Shown here one piece after another: positions 5,878-16,342 of a stretch of 43,848 bases of DNA. How positions within the stretch are numbered: position 1 is the first letter of the stretch; each line of letters starts with the position of its first letter. Origin of the DNA: Thermoleophilia bacterium (lineage in GTDB: Bacteria > Actinomycetota > Thermoleophilia > Gaiellales > Gaiellaceae); the NCBI GenBank assembly GCA_025929895.1, contig JAICPI010000020.1, positions 1 to 43,848 of the forward strand, given 5' to 3'. Position numbers and translations under genes: made by a program. The notes beneath the pieces are model-generated. The model was not told the origin of the DNA. It ran no database searches and was given only the letters and a program-made list of their open reading frames with translations.

Positions 5878-7725
5878 CGAGTCGTCGAGGACGCTCCGCC
5901 AGCGGCCGCGGAGCTCGGGCGGTTCCTGGCCGCGGAGCGGAACGACGACGGCGACGTCGTCGCCGCGGGTGAACGCGCAGACGTCGGCGCCGAGGTCGAG
6001 CGGCCGGTAGTCCCCCAGAGGACGTCGCGCCCGCAGAGCGAGCGCCTCGCGGACGAGTTGTGTCTTCGCGTCGCCCCGCGCATGCCAGTCGACCGCTCGC
6101 CTGTTGTCCGGGTCGACGAGGCTGAAGCACTCGCGCTCATCGCCCTGGTAGAGGTCGGGAACGCCCGGTACCGTCAGCTTGAGCAACGTCATCGCCAGCG
6201 AGTTGCGGCCGCCGATCGCCGCCACCCGCGCGACGAAGTCCTCGAAGCCCTTCGGCGGACCTGCGACCACCTCCCGCGCTGCCTGCTTCACGCACCGTTC
6301 GTGCTCCTCGTTCGGCGCGACCCACCCGCTGTTCACCTTCGCCTCGCGCATCGCCTTGACGAGGTACGCCTCGATCCGCTCGGGCTCGATCGGCCAGGCG
6401 CCCACCAGCGTCTGCCAGAGGAGCTCGTCCTCGTGTGGATCCTCGAGCGTTCGCCAGCCGCGCCTCAGCTCCGCCCACTCCTCGGCGAGGGCGGCGAGCG
6501 CGACGATCCGGGCGCGCACGTCGCCGGACCGCTTCGTGTCGTGTGTCTGCGTCGCGAGCAGGTGGTTCGGGAACCTCGCCTCGCGCTCGAGGTTCGCACG
6601 GTGGAACTCCTGCACGCCGAGCGAGAAGCGCCCCGGATCGCCGCCGACCTCGTTCAGCGCGGTCAGCCTGAAGTAGCGGTAGAACGCCGTGTCCTCGACG
6701 CCCTTGGCCATGACCGGACCTGTCGTCTGCTGGAAGCGGGTGACGAGCTCGTCGTGACCGCGCTCCTCGAGCAGCAGGATCCGGCGGAGGGCGTCGGGGA
6801 GATGCGCAAGCGCGTCGCGGTCCGCCTGCTCGACCCGTCCGGACCACGGCTCGACGTACGTTCGGTACACGTGCAGCGAAGCCGCCGCTTCCTCGAGGTG
6901 ATGGCGATGTACATCTCCATCACCGTTGCGGAACAGTGACGAAAGGCGATCGAATTCGCGACGAAAGTCCGTTCGGGCCAGTTCGAGCTTCGCCTCGCCG
7001 GCGATCTCCTCGAACGGCCGGGTCTCGCCGGTCGTCTCCCCGTACCAGCCCGTGAGCGCCGCCTCGCCGCGAGGGTCGACGAACAGCGCGGTCACGTCGT
7101 TCGCGAACTCGTACCCCGTCGTCCCCTCGACCGGCCAATCGCGCAGCCGCTCCCCCGGCTCGAGGATCTTCTCCACCCAGACGTGCTCGACGCCCTCGTC
7201 GCGCAGCCGCTCGAGGTAGCCGCGCGGATCGGCGAGGCCGTCGGGGTGGTCGATGCGGAGCCCGCCGACGAGTCCCTCCCGCACGAGCTCGAGCGCCTTG
7301 CCCTGGGTGAGCTCGAAGACCCCGGGGTCCTCCACGCGGATGCCGGCCAGGTCGTCGATCGTGAAGAAGCGTCGGTGCCAACCCGTCTCGGGATCGACGT
7401 CGAAGACCTTCTCGCGCAGCTCGTCGTCCGCCCACAAGCGATTCTCGTCGCTCGCGGCCATGTGGTTCGGGACGACGTCCGCGAGGAGCCCGAGGCCGGC
7501 CGCCGCGAGCTCGCGGAACGCCGCCTCGCCCCCGAGCTGCTCGGAGATCCGCGTCGGGTCGACGACGTCGTATCCATGCGTCGAGCCCGCGCGCGCCTCC
7601 ATGATCGGCGACAGGTAGAGATGCGACACGCCGAGCTCGCGCAGGTACGGAACGAGCTCACGCGCCTCGCGGAAGCCGAAGCCCGGTCGGAGCTGGAGCC
7701 GGTAGGTCGCGCGAAAGGGCGTCAA
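5848..7725 (-). CDS. treY: maltooligosyl trehalose synthase
   Basis: 625-residue GH13 enzyme that turns the reducing-end glucose pair of an alpha-1,4-glucan into a trehalose unit (maltooligosyl trehalose). It starts TPFRATYRLQLRPGFGF, the usual TreY opening, followed by SPIMEARAGSTHGYDV, ADVVPNHMA, the nucleophile region GLRIDHPDGLADP (Asp about 159), the acid in WVEKILEPGE (Glu about 185), and QTHDTKRSGDVRARI with the third carboxylate. Its length is at the short end of the family (usually about 700-800), but no motif is missing. The start is TTG 7725, one base after the treX stop codon, so translation is probably coupled. It is the last gene of the minus-strand set. Confidence 0.95.
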   Translation of the reverse strand: MTPFRATYRLQLRPGFGFREARELVPYLRELGVSHLYLSPIMEARAGSTHGYDVVDPTRISEQLGGEAAFRELAAAGLGLLADVVPNHMAASDENRLWADDELREKVFDVDPETGWHRRFFTIDDLAGIRVEDPGVFELTQGKALELVREGLVGGLRIDHPDGLADPRGYLERLRDEGVEHVWVEKILEPGERLRDWPVEGTTGYEFANDVTALFVDPRGEAALTGWYGETTGETRPFEEIAGEAKLELARTDFRREFDRLSSLFRNGDGDVHRHHLEEAAASLHVYRTYVEPWSGRVEQADRDALAHLPDALRRILLLEERGHDELVTRFQQTTGPVMAKGVEDTAFYRYFRLTALNEVGGDPGRFSLGVQEFHRANLEREARFPNHLLATQTHDTKRSGDVRARIVALAALAEEWAELRRGWRTLEDPHEDELLWQTLVGAWPIEPERIEAYLVKAMREAKVNSGWVAPNEEHERCVKQAAREVVAGPPKGFEDFVARVAAIGGRNSLAMTLLKLTVPGVPDLYQGDERECFSLVDPDNRRAVDWHARGDAKTQLVREALALRARRPLGDYRPLDLGADVCAFTRGDDVAVVVPLRGQEPPELRGRWRSVLDDSLPVRLLERG

Positions 7726-7726
7726 G

Positions 7727-9847
7727 TCACCAGCCGCGGCGCAGCACGAGCACCGAACGCGACTCGACGGGAACCCCCGCGCGCGCGACGTACGAGCGCG
7801 ATCCGTCGGCCACGTCGGGGTCCGCCGTCGAGAGCGCGAACTGCCAGCGGGCGCCGAACCGCTTCGTCGGCAGCTTGAACTCGATCTGCTCGTAGTGCGC
7901 GTTGAAGAGGAGCAGGAAGCTCTCGTCCACGACCCGCTCGCCCGTCGAGGTGGTCATCGGGATCTCGTCGCCGTTCAGGAAGACGCCGATCGCCCGGGCG
8001 TCGCCACGAGCCCAGTCACGCTGGGTCATGCGCCGGCCGTCGGGGCGCATCCACCAGACGTCGGGCAGATCCGAGCCCGGCGACCCTCGCCCCTCGAGGA
8101 ACGCGGGCCGGCGGAAGACCGGATGCGCGCGACGCAGAGCGATCAACCGCTTCGTGAACTCGAACAGCTCGCGCTGCGAGTCGTCCCAGCTCCAGTCGAA
8201 CCACGAGATCCCGTTGTCCTGACACCATGCGTTGTTGTTGCCGCCCTGCGAGCGCGAGAACTCGTCTCCGCCGAGCAGCATCGGCACCCCCTGGGAGAGC
8301 AGCAGCGACGTCAGGAAGTTGCGCTGCTGCCGCCGGCGCAGCGTCACCACCTCGGGGTCGTCGGTCGGCCCTTCGACGCCGTGGTTCCACGAGCGGTTGT
8401 CGTCGGTCCCGTCCTTGTTGTCCTCGAGGTTCGCCTCGTTGTGCTTCTCGTTGTAGGAGACGAGGTCGGCGAGCGTGAAGCCGTCGTGCGCGGTGACGAA
8501 GTTGATCGACGCGAACGGCCGCCGACCGTCCGACTCGTAGAGGTCCGCCGAGCCCGTGAAGCGCGTGACGAGGTCGGCGACGTTCTCCTGGCCGCGCCAG
8601 AAGTCGCGGAGCGTGTCGCGGTACTCACCGTTCCACTCCGTCCAGAGCACCGGGAAGTTGCCGACCTGGTAGCCGCCGGGGCCCACGTCCCAGGGCTCGG
8701 CGATCAGCTTCACCTGGCTGAGGACCGGGTCCTGGTGGATCGTGTCGAAGAACGCGGAAAGGCGGTCGACCTCGTAGAACTCGCGCGCGAGCGCCGAGGC
8801 GAGATCGAAGCGGAACCCGTCCACGTGGCACTCGATGACGAAGTAGCGGAGCGAGTCCATGATCAGCCTCAACACGGACGGGTGCACCGGGTTGAGCGAG
8901 TTGCCGGTGCCGGTGAAGTCCATGTAGTACCGCGGCTCGTCCGGCATCAGCCGGTAGTAGCTCGCGTTGTCGACGCCCTTGAACGAGAGCATCGGGCCGA
9001 GGTGGTTGCCCTCCGCCGTGTGGTTGTAGACGACGTCGAGGATCACCTCGATCCCGGCGGCGTGCAGCGCCTTGACCATCCCCTTGAACTCCAGCACCTG
9101 CTCGCCGCGCGTCCCGGTTGCGGCGTAGAGCGCGTGCGGCGCGAGGAAGCCGATCGAGCTGTACCCCCAGTAGTTGGAGAGGCCGCGCTCGAGCAGGAAG
9201 CTCTCATCGGCGATGTGGTGCACGGGCAGCAGCTCGACGGCGGAGACGCCGAGCGAGGTGAAGTGCTCGATCGCCGCCTCGCTCGCGAGCCCCGCGTACG
9301 TGCCGCGTAGATCGTCGCGCACGCCGGGATGGAGCTTCGTGAACCCCTTCACGTGCGTCTCGTAGATGACGGTCTCGTGCCAGGGGGTCTGGGGGAGGCG
9401 GTCGCCCTCCCAGTCGAAGCCCGGATCGACGACGACGCACTTCGGGATCGCCGCCGCGTCGTCCGTCTCGTCGATGCACAGGTCGGCGTCGTCGCCTCCG
9501 CCGGGGACGTACGGAAGCGTGTTCGCGCGCGCATAGTCGACGGGCCCCTCGATCGCCTTCGCGTACGGATCGATCAGGAGCTTGGCCGGGTTGAAGCGCT
9601 GACCCTGCTCGGGGGCGTACGGGCCGTGCACGCGGTACGCGTAGCGCGTTCCCGGGCCGACGCCCGGCAGGTAGGCGTGCCAGTTGAACGCGGTTCGCTC
9701 GGTCACCTCGACGCGCTGCTCGCCGCCGGACTCGTCGAAGAGGCAGAGCTCCACGCGCTCCGCGTGCTCGGAGAAAAGCGAGAAGTTCGTGCCGTTCCCG
9801 TCCCACGTCGCCCCGAGCGGGAACGGCTTCCCCGGCCACGCGCTCAT
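7727..9847 (-). CDS. treX: glycogen/maltodextrin debranching enzyme
   Basis: 706-residue GH13 isoamylase-type enzyme (TreX/GlgX) that removes alpha-1,6 branches, supplying linear glucan to TreY and TreZ. An N-terminal CBM48-type domain (PFPLGATWDGNGTNFSLFSE) is followed by the catalytic barrel: VILDVVYNHTAEG, DGFRFDLASALAR (nucleophile Asp), KLIAEPWDVGPGGYQ (acid Glu), FVTAHDGFTLADLVSY (third Asp) and LLGGDEFSRSQGGNNN. The ATG at 9847 overlaps the treZ stop (ATGA) and its stop is one base from the treY start. Size and motifs are those of the full-length family. The same gene is often called glgX. Confidence 0.95.
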   Translation of the reverse strand: MSAWPGKPFPLGATWDGNGTNFSLFSEHAERVELCLFDESGGEQRVEVTERTAFNWHAYLPGVGPGTRYAYRVHGPYAPEQGQRFNPAKLLIDPYAKAIEGPVDYARANTLPYVPGGGDDADLCIDETDDAAAIPKCVVVDPGFDWEGDRLPQTPWHETVIYETHVKGFTKLHPGVRDDLRGTYAGLASEAAIEHFTSLGVSAVELLPVHHIADESFLLERGLSNYWGYSSIGFLAPHALYAATGTRGEQVLEFKGMVKALHAAGIEVILDVVYNHTAEGNHLGPMLSFKGVDNASYYRLMPDEPRYYMDFTGTGNSLNPVHPSVLRLIMDSLRYFVIECHVDGFRFDLASALAREFYEVDRLSAFFDTIHQDPVLSQVKLIAEPWDVGPGGYQVGNFPVLWTEWNGEYRDTLRDFWRGQENVADLVTRFTGSADLYESDGRRPFASINFVTAHDGFTLADLVSYNEKHNEANLEDNKDGTDDNRSWNHGVEGPTDDPEVVTLRRRQQRNFLTSLLLSQGVPMLLGGDEFSRSQGGNNNAWCQDNGISWFDWSWDDSQRELFEFTKRLIALRRAHPVFRRPAFLEGRGSPGSDLPDVWWMRPDGRRMTQRDWARGDARAIGVFLNGDEIPMTTSTGERVVDESFLLLFNAHYEQIEFKLPTKRFGARWQFALSTADPDVADGSRSYVARAGVPVESRSVLVLRRGW

Positions 9848-11409
9848 CGCCGCAGCTCCGCCGTGCGCGCGTCGAGGTCGACCTCGAGCACGACGGGCCC
9901 GCGCCGCAGCCGCAGGCGCCGGCTCTCGACCTCGACGTCGACCTCCTTCGGCAGCGTTCGCCGCAGCTCGAGCAGCTCGCCGTAGAACGCGCGCAGCGTC
10001 TCGTCCGACCGCGAGCGGTCGAGCTTCGAGCGCTCGAACGTCCCCGGCGCCTGCGGGTCCGGCACGTCGTCCGCCGAGAACCCGGCGAAGCCGGCGAACT
10101 CGCGCCTGCGCCCCTCGCGCGTTGCGTCGGCGATGAACGGGTCGATGTGGTCGGTGAAGAACTGGAACGGGTTGCGCTCGCCGTACTCCTCGCCCATGAA
10201 GAGGAGCGGCGTCTGCGGCGCGAAGAGGAGCAGCGCGGCGCGGACGCGGAGCTCCTCTGCGGCTGGCCGGTCGCCGACCGCGCGGTTGCCGACCTGGTCG
10301 TGGTTTTGCGAGCAGTACACGAGCGGCTCGGGCGGCGTGCGCCGCAGCTGTCGCGCGAGACCTTCGACCGAGCCGTAGTCCGCGTAGTAGCCATCGCGCT
10401 CGCCGGTGAGGAGCACCTGCAGCTCGTGGTGGAACTCGTCCGCCCACTGCGCGTCGTGGCCCCAGCGCTCGAGCGGCGTCGCGTCGCCCGACTCGACCTC
10501 GGACGTCACGAGCGTGCCCGGCTCGAGTGCGCGCACCCGCTCGGCCAGCTCGGCCAGCACGTGCGTCGGCTCGTCGTCGACGACCGCATGCACCGCGTCG
10601 AGGCGCAAACCGTCGACGCCGTAGTCCCGCACCCAAAGCTCCGCGTTCTGGATCGCCCACTCCCGCACGCCGCGCTGCGAGTAGTCGAGCGCGTCGCCCC
10701 AGGCCGTCTCGTGACGGTCGGTGAAGTACGGCCCGAAGGCACGAAGCGCCTCGTTGCCCGGTCCGACGTGGTTGTAGACGACGTCGAGCACGACGCCGAG
10801 ACCAGCCGAGTGCGCCGCCTCGACGAAGCGCGCGAACCCGTCCGGCCCGCCGTAGGCCTCGTGCGGGGCCGATGTGTAGAGCCCGTCGTAGCCCCACCCG
10901 CGCCGGCCCGGGAACGTCGCGATCGGCATCACCTCCACGGCTGTCACCCCGAGCTCGGCGAGCGGCGCGAGGTACGGCACCGCCCCGTCAAACGTGCCCT
11001 CGCCGCTGAAGGTCCCGATGTGCAGCTCGTAGAGGACGAGCTCGTCGAGGTCGAGCGCGGGACGACCGTGCCGGCCGTGCCGACGCGTGTCGACGACCTC
11101 CGACTCACCGCGAACTCCGTCCGGCTGAGACCGCGAGCACGGATCGGGGAATGCGGTGCCGCCGTCCAGCACGTACGCATAGCGCGCGCCCGCTCTCGCG
11201 GCGACCCTGCCTCCGAACATGCCCCCGTCCCGCGGCTCGAGCGCATGGTCGACGACGCCGTCGATCCGCACGGCGACGGAGGACGCCGACGGCGCCCACA
11301 CCGCGAAGTCGACGTCGTCGTCGCCGACGACGACGGCTCCGAGTCGCGCCGTCGCCTCGTCCACCCTCACCGCCACCGCGGGCAACGTACCCGCGGCGCG
11401 CTGCGTCAC
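9844..11409 (-). CDS. treZ: malto-oligosyltrehalose trehalohydrolase
   Basis: 521-residue GH13 enzyme that releases free trehalose from the maltooligosyl trehalose made by TreY. The N-terminal domain (DVDFAVWAPSASSVAVRI) is CBM48-like. Catalytic motifs: ELHIGTFSGEGTFDG, VVLDVVYNHVGPGN, DGLRLDAVHAV (nucleophile), LVTSEVES (acid Glu) and CSQNHDQVGNR (third Asp); GEEYGERNPFQFFTDH is typical of TreZ. The GTG at 11409 follows the previous stop by seven bases. Its stop overlaps the treX ATG. It is shorter than many TreZ proteins by a few tens of residues but complete. Confidence 0.95.
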   Translation of the reverse strand: MTQRAAGTLPAVAVRVDEATARLGAVVVGDDDVDFAVWAPSASSVAVRIDGVVDHALEPRDGGMFGGRVAARAGARYAYVLDGGTAFPDPCSRSQPDGVRGESEVVDTRRHGRHGRPALDLDELVLYELHIGTFSGEGTFDGAVPYLAPLAELGVTAVEVMPIATFPGRRGWGYDGLYTSAPHEAYGGPDGFARFVEAAHSAGLGVVLDVVYNHVGPGNEALRAFGPYFTDRHETAWGDALDYSQRGVREWAIQNAELWVRDYGVDGLRLDAVHAVVDDEPTHVLAELAERVRALEPGTLVTSEVESGDATPLERWGHDAQWADEFHHELQVLLTGERDGYYADYGSVEGLARQLRRTPPEPLVYCSQNHDQVGNRAVGDRPAAEELRVRAALLLFAPQTPLLFMGEEYGERNPFQFFTDHIDPFIADATREGRRREFAGFAGFSADDVPDPQAPGTFERSKLDRSRSDETLRAFYGELLELRRTLPKEVDVEVESRRLRLRRGPVVLEVDLDARTAELRR

Positions 11410-11416
11410 ACGTCGC

Positions 11417-12586
11417 CTACCGGCGCACCCGAAGCGCTCGAACGACCGTGATCAGCTCGGCCTTTGTGCGCGCCGTCACGCTTACGTACAGCGGCCCGCG
11501 CTCGAGCGACGTCTGCCAGGACTCGTGCCTCCCCCAGCCACGCGTCGCCACGATCGAGCCGGGCCGCGGCGTTGCCTCCACACCGTCGAACCCGAGCGCG
11601 TACGCACCGGCGAGGTCCGTCGCGAGCCCGACCCTCGTGCTCCGGTAGCGCAGGCGGACGACGACGCCTTCGACCCGCGAGCCGTCGGTCAGCTCGGTGA
11701 ACACCTCTGACCGCACGACGCGCTCGAGACCGGCCTCGCCGAGCCAGAGCGGCTCGGTGCCGAGCGTGGTTGCGGCTTGGGCCGGAGAGATCGGGACCGC
11801 GCTCGTCCCGCCCCCCACCGACGGCCGAGGAGCGCCGACCGGAGGCGGCGCGAACTGGCCGTCCTCCCGCTGGATCAGCTCGATCTCGCGAACCGTGAAG
11901 ACCGGCGAGTGCCGGCCGCCCGGATAACGTGAGCGAAGCTCGAGCGGCCGGTAGGTCTCGGCGTCCACGGCGACTGTCGTCAGCTCGCCCGAGGAGCTCG
12001 CGAAGGCCAGCAGCCGCGCGCGCCGCCCGTCGACGACTCGCACACCGGCGTCGACCGCGTCGCCGTTCTCCAGCGCCTCTCGGTACCCGGTCGCGAAGCC
12101 CGAGAGCGGCGGCGGCAGCGATGCCGTCGTGCCGTCCGACGGTCGGCTGCCCGACTCGGTGTGGTGGTGCGTGGGGGTCAGCACCGAGTCGGAGACCTGC
12201 ACGCCGTCGTTCGACAGCGTGGACCGGAAGAACTGCCGCTCGGCGTCGTACCAGTACTCGGCGCGATGGACGAACGGACGCTCGCGCCCCGTGGCCAGGT
12301 CGATGACGACGTCCTCGCCCGTGTACTCCACGACGGCGTGCAGCACGGGGCCCGAGCCGAGCGCCGCGAGCGCCCGCTCGACGGTCGCCGGGCCGCGCTC
12401 GCCCCAAGGGGCGGCCAGAGCGGCGACGGCTGCGACGACCGCGGCGGCCGCGGCGAGCGCCGTTCGCCGCGAGAGCCGCCGAGCGGCGCGCGGTCGCTGC
12501 GTGTCCGCGATCGCATCCGCGACGGCGACCAGGTCCGACCGGTCCTGCAGGGACTCGAGCAGCTCGCGATCGACGGCGACGCTCAT
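11417..12586 (-). CDS. single-pass membrane protein paired with an ECF sigma factor (putative anti-sigma)
   Basis: 389-residue protein. Residues 1-40 are cytoplasmic and charged (DRELLESLQDRSDLVAVADA), one membrane helix lies at about 43-60 (ALAAAAAVVAAVAALAA), and about 325 residues lie outside. The outer part (VLHAVVEYTGEDVVIDLATG, EYWYDAERQFFRS, YRPLELRSRYPGG) reads like a beta-rich lipoprotein-carrier/RseB-like domain. The start ATG overlaps the stop of the upstream ECF sigma gene (ATGA), the usual arrangement of a sigma/anti-sigma pair. I see no zinc-type HxxxCxxC anti-sigma motif, so the regulatory role rests on gene position and topology. It is followed by treZ after seven bases. Confidence 0.7.
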   Translation of the reverse strand: MSVAVDRELLESLQDRSDLVAVADAIADTQRPRAARRLSRRTALAAAAAVVAAVAALAAPWGERGPATVERALAALGSGPVLHAVVEYTGEDVVIDLATGRERPFVHRAEYWYDAERQFFRSTLSNDGVQVSDSVLTPTHHHTESGSRPSDGTTASLPPPLSGFATGYREALENGDAVDAGVRVVDGRRARLLAFASSSGELTTVAVDAETYRPLELRSRYPGGRHSPVFTVREIELIQREDGQFAPPPVGAPRPSVGGGTSAVPISPAQAATTLGTEPLWLGEAGLERVVRSEVFTELTDGSRVEGVVVRLRYRSTRVGLATDLAGAYALGFDGVEATPRPGSIVATRGWGRHESWQTSLERGPLYVSVTARTKAELITVVRALRVRR

Positions 12587-13056
12587 GGTTCCACTCCTTC
12601 CTGGGCCAACGAGTCACGCACGCGCTCGAGCGCACGCGCGAGGCGCATCTTGCACGCCGCCTCCGAGACTCCGAGCTCCGCGGAGAGAGCGCGGAAGCTG
12701 TGGCCCTGCACGAGCTTGCGGACGACCAGCATCCGGTCGTCGTGCGAAAGCGTCGCGAGCGCGCGACCGATCGCCCGCGCGACGTCGGCGCCGTAGGCCG
12801 GCGGCGGCGCCGCCGCGAGCGGCACGATGCGTCCACGGCGGCGAGCCTCGTCGACCAGGCGGCGTCGCGCGACCGTGTACAGCCACGCGAGCACCGGAGA
12901 TGCGCCAGGCCCGAAGCGGTCGAGCCCGGCGGCGGCGGCGGCGAACACCTCGGCCGTGACGTCCTCCGCCTCGACGTCGGTCGCCGATCGCCGCCGCACG
13001 AAGCGGTAGACGTCTCGGTAGTGGAGCCGAAACGCGTGCTCAGCGGCGTCGCTCAC
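12583..13056 (-). CDS. ECF sigma-70 factor inside the trehalose/glucan gene set
   Basis: 157-residue group 4 sigma factor. Region 2: HAFRLHYRDVYRFVRRRSA, VEAEDVTAEVFAAAAAGLDR and LAWLYTVARRRLVDEARRR. Region 4: IGRALATLSHDDRMLVVRKL and FRALSAELGVSEAACKMRL. It is short but has both DNA- and core-binding regions. The GTG at 13056 has AGAGAGGGG just upstream on the minus strand; reading further up would run into glgB. It lies 35 bases after the glgB stop, and its own stop overlaps the start of the membrane partner. A TTACCTT stretch shortly before the start could be its own promoter. It likely controls this operon or an envelope/osmotic regulon (inference). Confidence 0.85.
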   Translation of the reverse strand: MSDAAEHAFRLHYRDVYRFVRRRSATDVEAEDVTAEVFAAAAAGLDRFGPGASPVLAWLYTVARRRLVDEARRRGRIVPLAAAPPPAYGADVARAIGRALATLSHDDRMLVVRKLVQGHSFRALSAELGVSEAACKMRLARALERVRDSLAQEGVEP

Positions 13057-13091
13057 GACCCCTCTCTCGTCGGCGAGCGGAAAAGGTAACG

Positions 13092-14966
13092 CTAGCGCTC
13101 GGGCACGAACCAGCACACCGCCAGCGGCGGCAGCGTGAGCTCGGCGGAGAACGGCTGGTCGTGCCACCCGCCGGCCTCCGCGGTGACGCCGCCGAGGTTC
13201 CCCACGTCGCCGCCGCCGAAGTAGGTCGAGTCGGTGTTGAGCGCCTCGACCCAGCGGCCGCCGGCGGGGAAGCCGACGCGGTAGCGCTCGCGCACCTCGG
13301 GCGAGAGGTTGCAGACGCACACGAGCGGCTGCGTGGCGCCGAGGCCGTAGCGCGCGAACGCGAGCACGTTGTGCCCCGCGTCGTTCGCCTCGAGCCAGCG
13401 GAAGCCCGCGGGCTCGTGGTCGGCCTCCCACAGCGCCGGCTGCTCGCGGTAGACGCGGTTCAGCGTCCGGACGAGGTGCTGGACGCCCGCGTGCTCGGGC
13501 TGCTCGAGCAGGTGCCAGTCGAGCGAGCGGTCGTGCGACCACTCCTGCTCCTGCGCCAGCTCGCCGCTCATGAAGAGCAGCTTCTTGCCGGGGTGCGCCC
13601 ACATGTACGCGTACAGCGCGCGCAGGTTGGCGAACTGCTGCCAGCGGTCGCCCGGCATCTTCGAGAGCAGCGACCCCTTCCCGTGCACGACCTCGTCGTG
13701 CGAGAGCGGCAGGATGAAGCTCTCGCTGAACGCGTACATGAGCGAGAACGTCAGCTGGTGGTGGTGGAAGCGGCGGTAGACCGGCTCGCGCCGGAAGTAG
13801 TCGAGCGTGTCGTGCATCCAGCCCATGTTCCACTTGAACCCGAACCCGAGCCCGCCGACGTAGGTCGGGCGCGAGACGCCGGGCCAGGCGGTCGACTCCT
13901 CCGCCGCGGAGACGATCCCAAGCTCGCGTCTGTGGACGACCTCGTTCAGCTCCTTCAGGAACGAGACCGCGTCGAGGTCCTCGCGCCCGCCGAACGCGTT
14001 CGGGACCCACTCGCCCTCGCGGCGCGAGTAGTCGAGGTAGAGCATCGACGCGACAGCGTCCACGCGCACCCCGTCCACGTGGAACTCGCGCAGCCAGAAG
14101 AGCGCCGAGGCGAGCAGGAAGTTGCGCACCTCGTGCCGCGCGAAGTTGAACACGAGCGTCCCCCAGTCCGGGTGCGCGCCGCGGCGCGGGTCGTCGTGCT
14201 CGTAGAGCGCGGTCCCGTCGAAGCGCGCGAGCGCCCAGTCGTCACGGGGGAAGTGCGCGGGCACCCAGTCGAGGATCACACCGAGCCCCCGCTGGTGCAG
14301 GTGGTCGACGAACCAGCGGAAGTCGTCGGGCGAGCCGAAGCGCGACGTGGGCGCGAAGAACCCCGTCACCTGGTAGCCCCACGAGCCGGAGAACGGATGC
14401 TCGAGCACGGGGAGCAGCTCGACGTGCGTGAAGCCGAGGTCGAGCGCGTACTCGGCGAGCTCCTCGGCGAGCTCGCGATAGGTGAGCGAGCGGTCGTCCT
14501 CGAGCGGGTTGCGCCGCCACGAGCCCAGGTGAACCTCGTAGATGGACATCGGGCGGTCGTGCGGCTCGGCCGCGCGCCTGCGGTCGATCCACTCCTCATC
14601 GCGCCAGCGGTGCTCGGGCGCGTGCACGACCGACGCGGTCTGCGGCGGCACCTCGGACGCGAACGCGAACGGGTCGGCCTTCAGCCTCACCGTCCCGTCG
14701 ACCTGGACGACCTGGTACTTGTAGCGCTGCCCGGCGGACGCGCCGTCGACGACCGCCTCCCAGATCCCCGAGTCGCCGAGGTTCGCCATCGGGGTCGGCT
14801 GCCAGTCGTTGAAGTCGCCGACGACCGCGACCGCCCGGGCGTTCGGCGCCCAGACGGCGAACGACACGCCCCCCTCGCGCACGTGCGCCCCGAGCACGTC
14901 GTAGAGGCGCTCGTGACGCCCCTCGCCGGCGAGGTAGAGGTCGATCTCCCCGAAGATGCGACTCAT
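13092..14966 (-). CDS. glgB: 1,4-alpha-glucan branching enzyme
   Basis: 624-residue GH13 enzyme that adds alpha-1,6 branches to the glucan built by GlgE. An N-terminal CBM48 ([26 protein letters not shown]) is followed by the barrel: [48 protein letters not shown] (nucleophile Asp), [12 protein letters not shown] (acid Glu) and [15 protein letters not shown] (third Asp). The extra N1 domain of the ~730-residue branching enzymes is absent. The ATG at 14966 overlaps the maltokinase stop (ATGA). It lies directly after glgE-treS-mak, the usual GlgE-pathway order. Confidence 0.96.
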   Translation of the reverse strand: MSRIFGEIDLYLAGEGRHERLYDVLGAHVREGGVSFAVWAPNARAVAVVGDFNDWQPTPMANLGDSGIWEAVVDGASAGQRYKYQVVQVDGTVRLKADPFAFASEVPPQTASVVHAPEHRWRDEEWIDRRRAAEPHDRPMSIYEVHLGSWRRNPLEDDRSLTYRELAEELAEYALDLGFTHVELLPVLEHPFSGSWGYQVTGFFAPTSRFGSPDDFRWFVDHLHQRGLGVILDWVPAHFPRDDWALARFDGTALYEHDDPRRGAHPDWGTLVFNFARHEVRNFLLASALFWLREFHVDGVRVDAVASMLYLDYSRREGEWVPNAFGGREDLDAVSFLKELNEVVHRRELGIVSAAEESTAWPGVSRPTYVGGLGFGFKWNMGWMHDTLDYFRREPVYRRFHHHQLTFSLMYAFSESFILPLSHDEVVHGKGSLLSKMPGDRWQQFANLRALYAYMWAHPGKKLLFMSGELAQEQEWSHDRSLDWHLLEQPEHAGVQHLVRTLNRVYREQPALWEADHEPAGFRWLEANDAGHNVLAFARYGLGATQPLVCVCNLSPEVRERYRVGFPAGGRWVEALNTDSTYFGGGDVGNLGGVTAEAGGWHDQPFSAELTLPPLAVCWFVPER

Positions 14967-16342
14967 ACGGCTGCCCGTTCCAACAGCCGGACGATTCCCG
15001 CGACGGGGATTCGTACCCATGTCGGCCGGTTGTCCAGCTCGTAGCGGAGCTCGTAGACGGCCTTCTCGAGCTCGAACACCGAGAGGAGGCGCTCGAACGA
15101 GGAGCCGCTCGGGACGAGCGCCGCGTCCACCTCGGCGAGGTAGCCGAGCAGGAACGAGTCGCGCGCGCGCTCCTCCCAGCCGTCGGGAGGAGCGACTCCG
15201 CGCTCGAGCTCGGCCGCGCTCGCGGCGTAGGCGAAGGAGCGGAGCATCCCGGCGACGTCGCGGAGCGGCGAGCGCTTCTGGCGCCGGTCGACGATCGGCC
15301 GGGCGGGCTCGCCCTCGAAGTCGAGGACGACCCAGCTCTCGCCCGTCCAGAGCGCCTGGCCGAGGTGGTAGTCGCCGTGCGTCCGGATCACCTTGCCGGC
15401 GTCGCCCGCGTGCGAGAGGCCGCGCAGCTGCTCGCGCACCTCCTCCCCCCGCCCGAGGATCGGCTCGAGCTCGGGAAGGTCGGGAAGGGTCGCGAAGAGC
15501 TCCTCGATCTCCTCGTCCACGCTCGCCGTCAGCAGCCCGAGCGCCTCGCCGCTCGGCTCCTCGGGCGCGAAGCTCAGGTCGGCCGCGTCGGAGGCGAGCA
15601 CGGTGTGCATCGCGCCGGTGACTTCGCCGAGCGGACGCAGCCTCGCGACGAACTCGTCGCCCGAGCCCGACGCGAGCGCATCGAGCGCGAGGTCCCAACC
15701 GTCGCCCTCGCCGGCGACGTAGTTCTGCGCGATCGCGAGCGTCGCCTCGAGCGGCGTGCCGAGGTACGCAGCCCACCCTTCGAGCGACGCGATCGACGGA
15801 AAGCCGCGGTCGGTCAGGAACCGCAGCACCTCCAGCTCGGGGTTCACCCCGGCCTCGATGCGGCGGTACGCCTTCAGCACGAGCTCGTCGTCGAAGACGA
15901 TCGACGTGTTCGACTGCTCCGCGCCCATCGGCCGCACGTGCTCGAGCGCGCCGTCCTCGTCCTCCGCTGTCGCGCGGAACTCGAGGATCGCCTCGCCGCC
16001 GGCGACGTCCTCCTGTGCGCGCATCCGCAGCACGAGCAGCCGCGCCAGCTCCGGGTCGGCGAGCGCGTCGTACGCGATCCAGCCGTCGACCTCGGCGATC
16101 CCGTCCTTCCACTCGCGGCGGAAGCCGAGCGGCAGGTGGTAGAGCTCGTGCGTGCCCGGCTGGAAGCGGATCTCGACGAGCGCGAGCACGAGCAGCGGCT
16201 CGTCCGCGCTCACGACGGGCGCCCCGATGATCTGGAAGTGCGAGATCTCGCGCGACTTCGCGCCGAACCAGCGCTGGCGCAGCACGAACTCGCGGAGCGC
16301 GTCCTCCGGGATCGACATCGCGAGGTTGTGCGCCCGGATCAC
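14963..16342 (-). CDS. mak: maltokinase
   Basis: About 459 residues. Phosphorylates maltose with ATP to maltose 1-phosphate, the substrate of GlgE. The N-terminal cap has [15 protein letters not shown], typical of the Mak/Pep2 family. The aminoglycoside-kinase-like core has the catalytic [12 protein letters not shown] and the metal-binding [10 protein letters not shown], followed by [18 protein letters not shown] use GTG 16342 because it overlaps the treS stop (GTGA), as at most other junctions in this operon; ATG 16318 is an alternative eight residues in. It ends overlapping glgB. In some actinobacteria Mak is fused to TreS; here they are separate. Confidence 0.93.
   Translation of the reverse strand: MIRAHNLAMSIPEDALREFVLRQRWFGAKSREISHFQIIGAPVVSADEPLLVLALVEIRFQPGTHELYHLPLGFRREWKDGIAEVDGWIAYDALADPELARLLVLRMRAQEDVAGGEAILEFRATAEDEDGALEHVRPMGAEQSNTSIVFDDELVLKAYRRIEAGVNPELEVLRFLTDRGFPSIASLEGWAAYLGTPLEATLAIAQNYVAGEGDGWDLALDALASGSGDEFVARLRPLGEVTGAMHTVLASDAADLSFAPEEPSGEALGLLTASVDEEIEELFATLPDLPELEPILGRGEEVREQLRGLSHAGDAGKVIRTHGDYHLGQALWTGESWVVLDFEGEPARPIVDRRQKRSPLRDVAGMLRSFAYAASAAELERGVAPPDGWEERARDSFLLGYLAEVDAALVPSGSSFERLLSVFELEKAVYELRYELDNRPTWVRIPVAGIVRLLERAAV

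Noticed and set aside
5848-7725. TreY as a truncated or broken gene
   Set aside because: It is short for the family, but the N-terminal motif, all three catalytic carboxylates and a normal coupled start are present.
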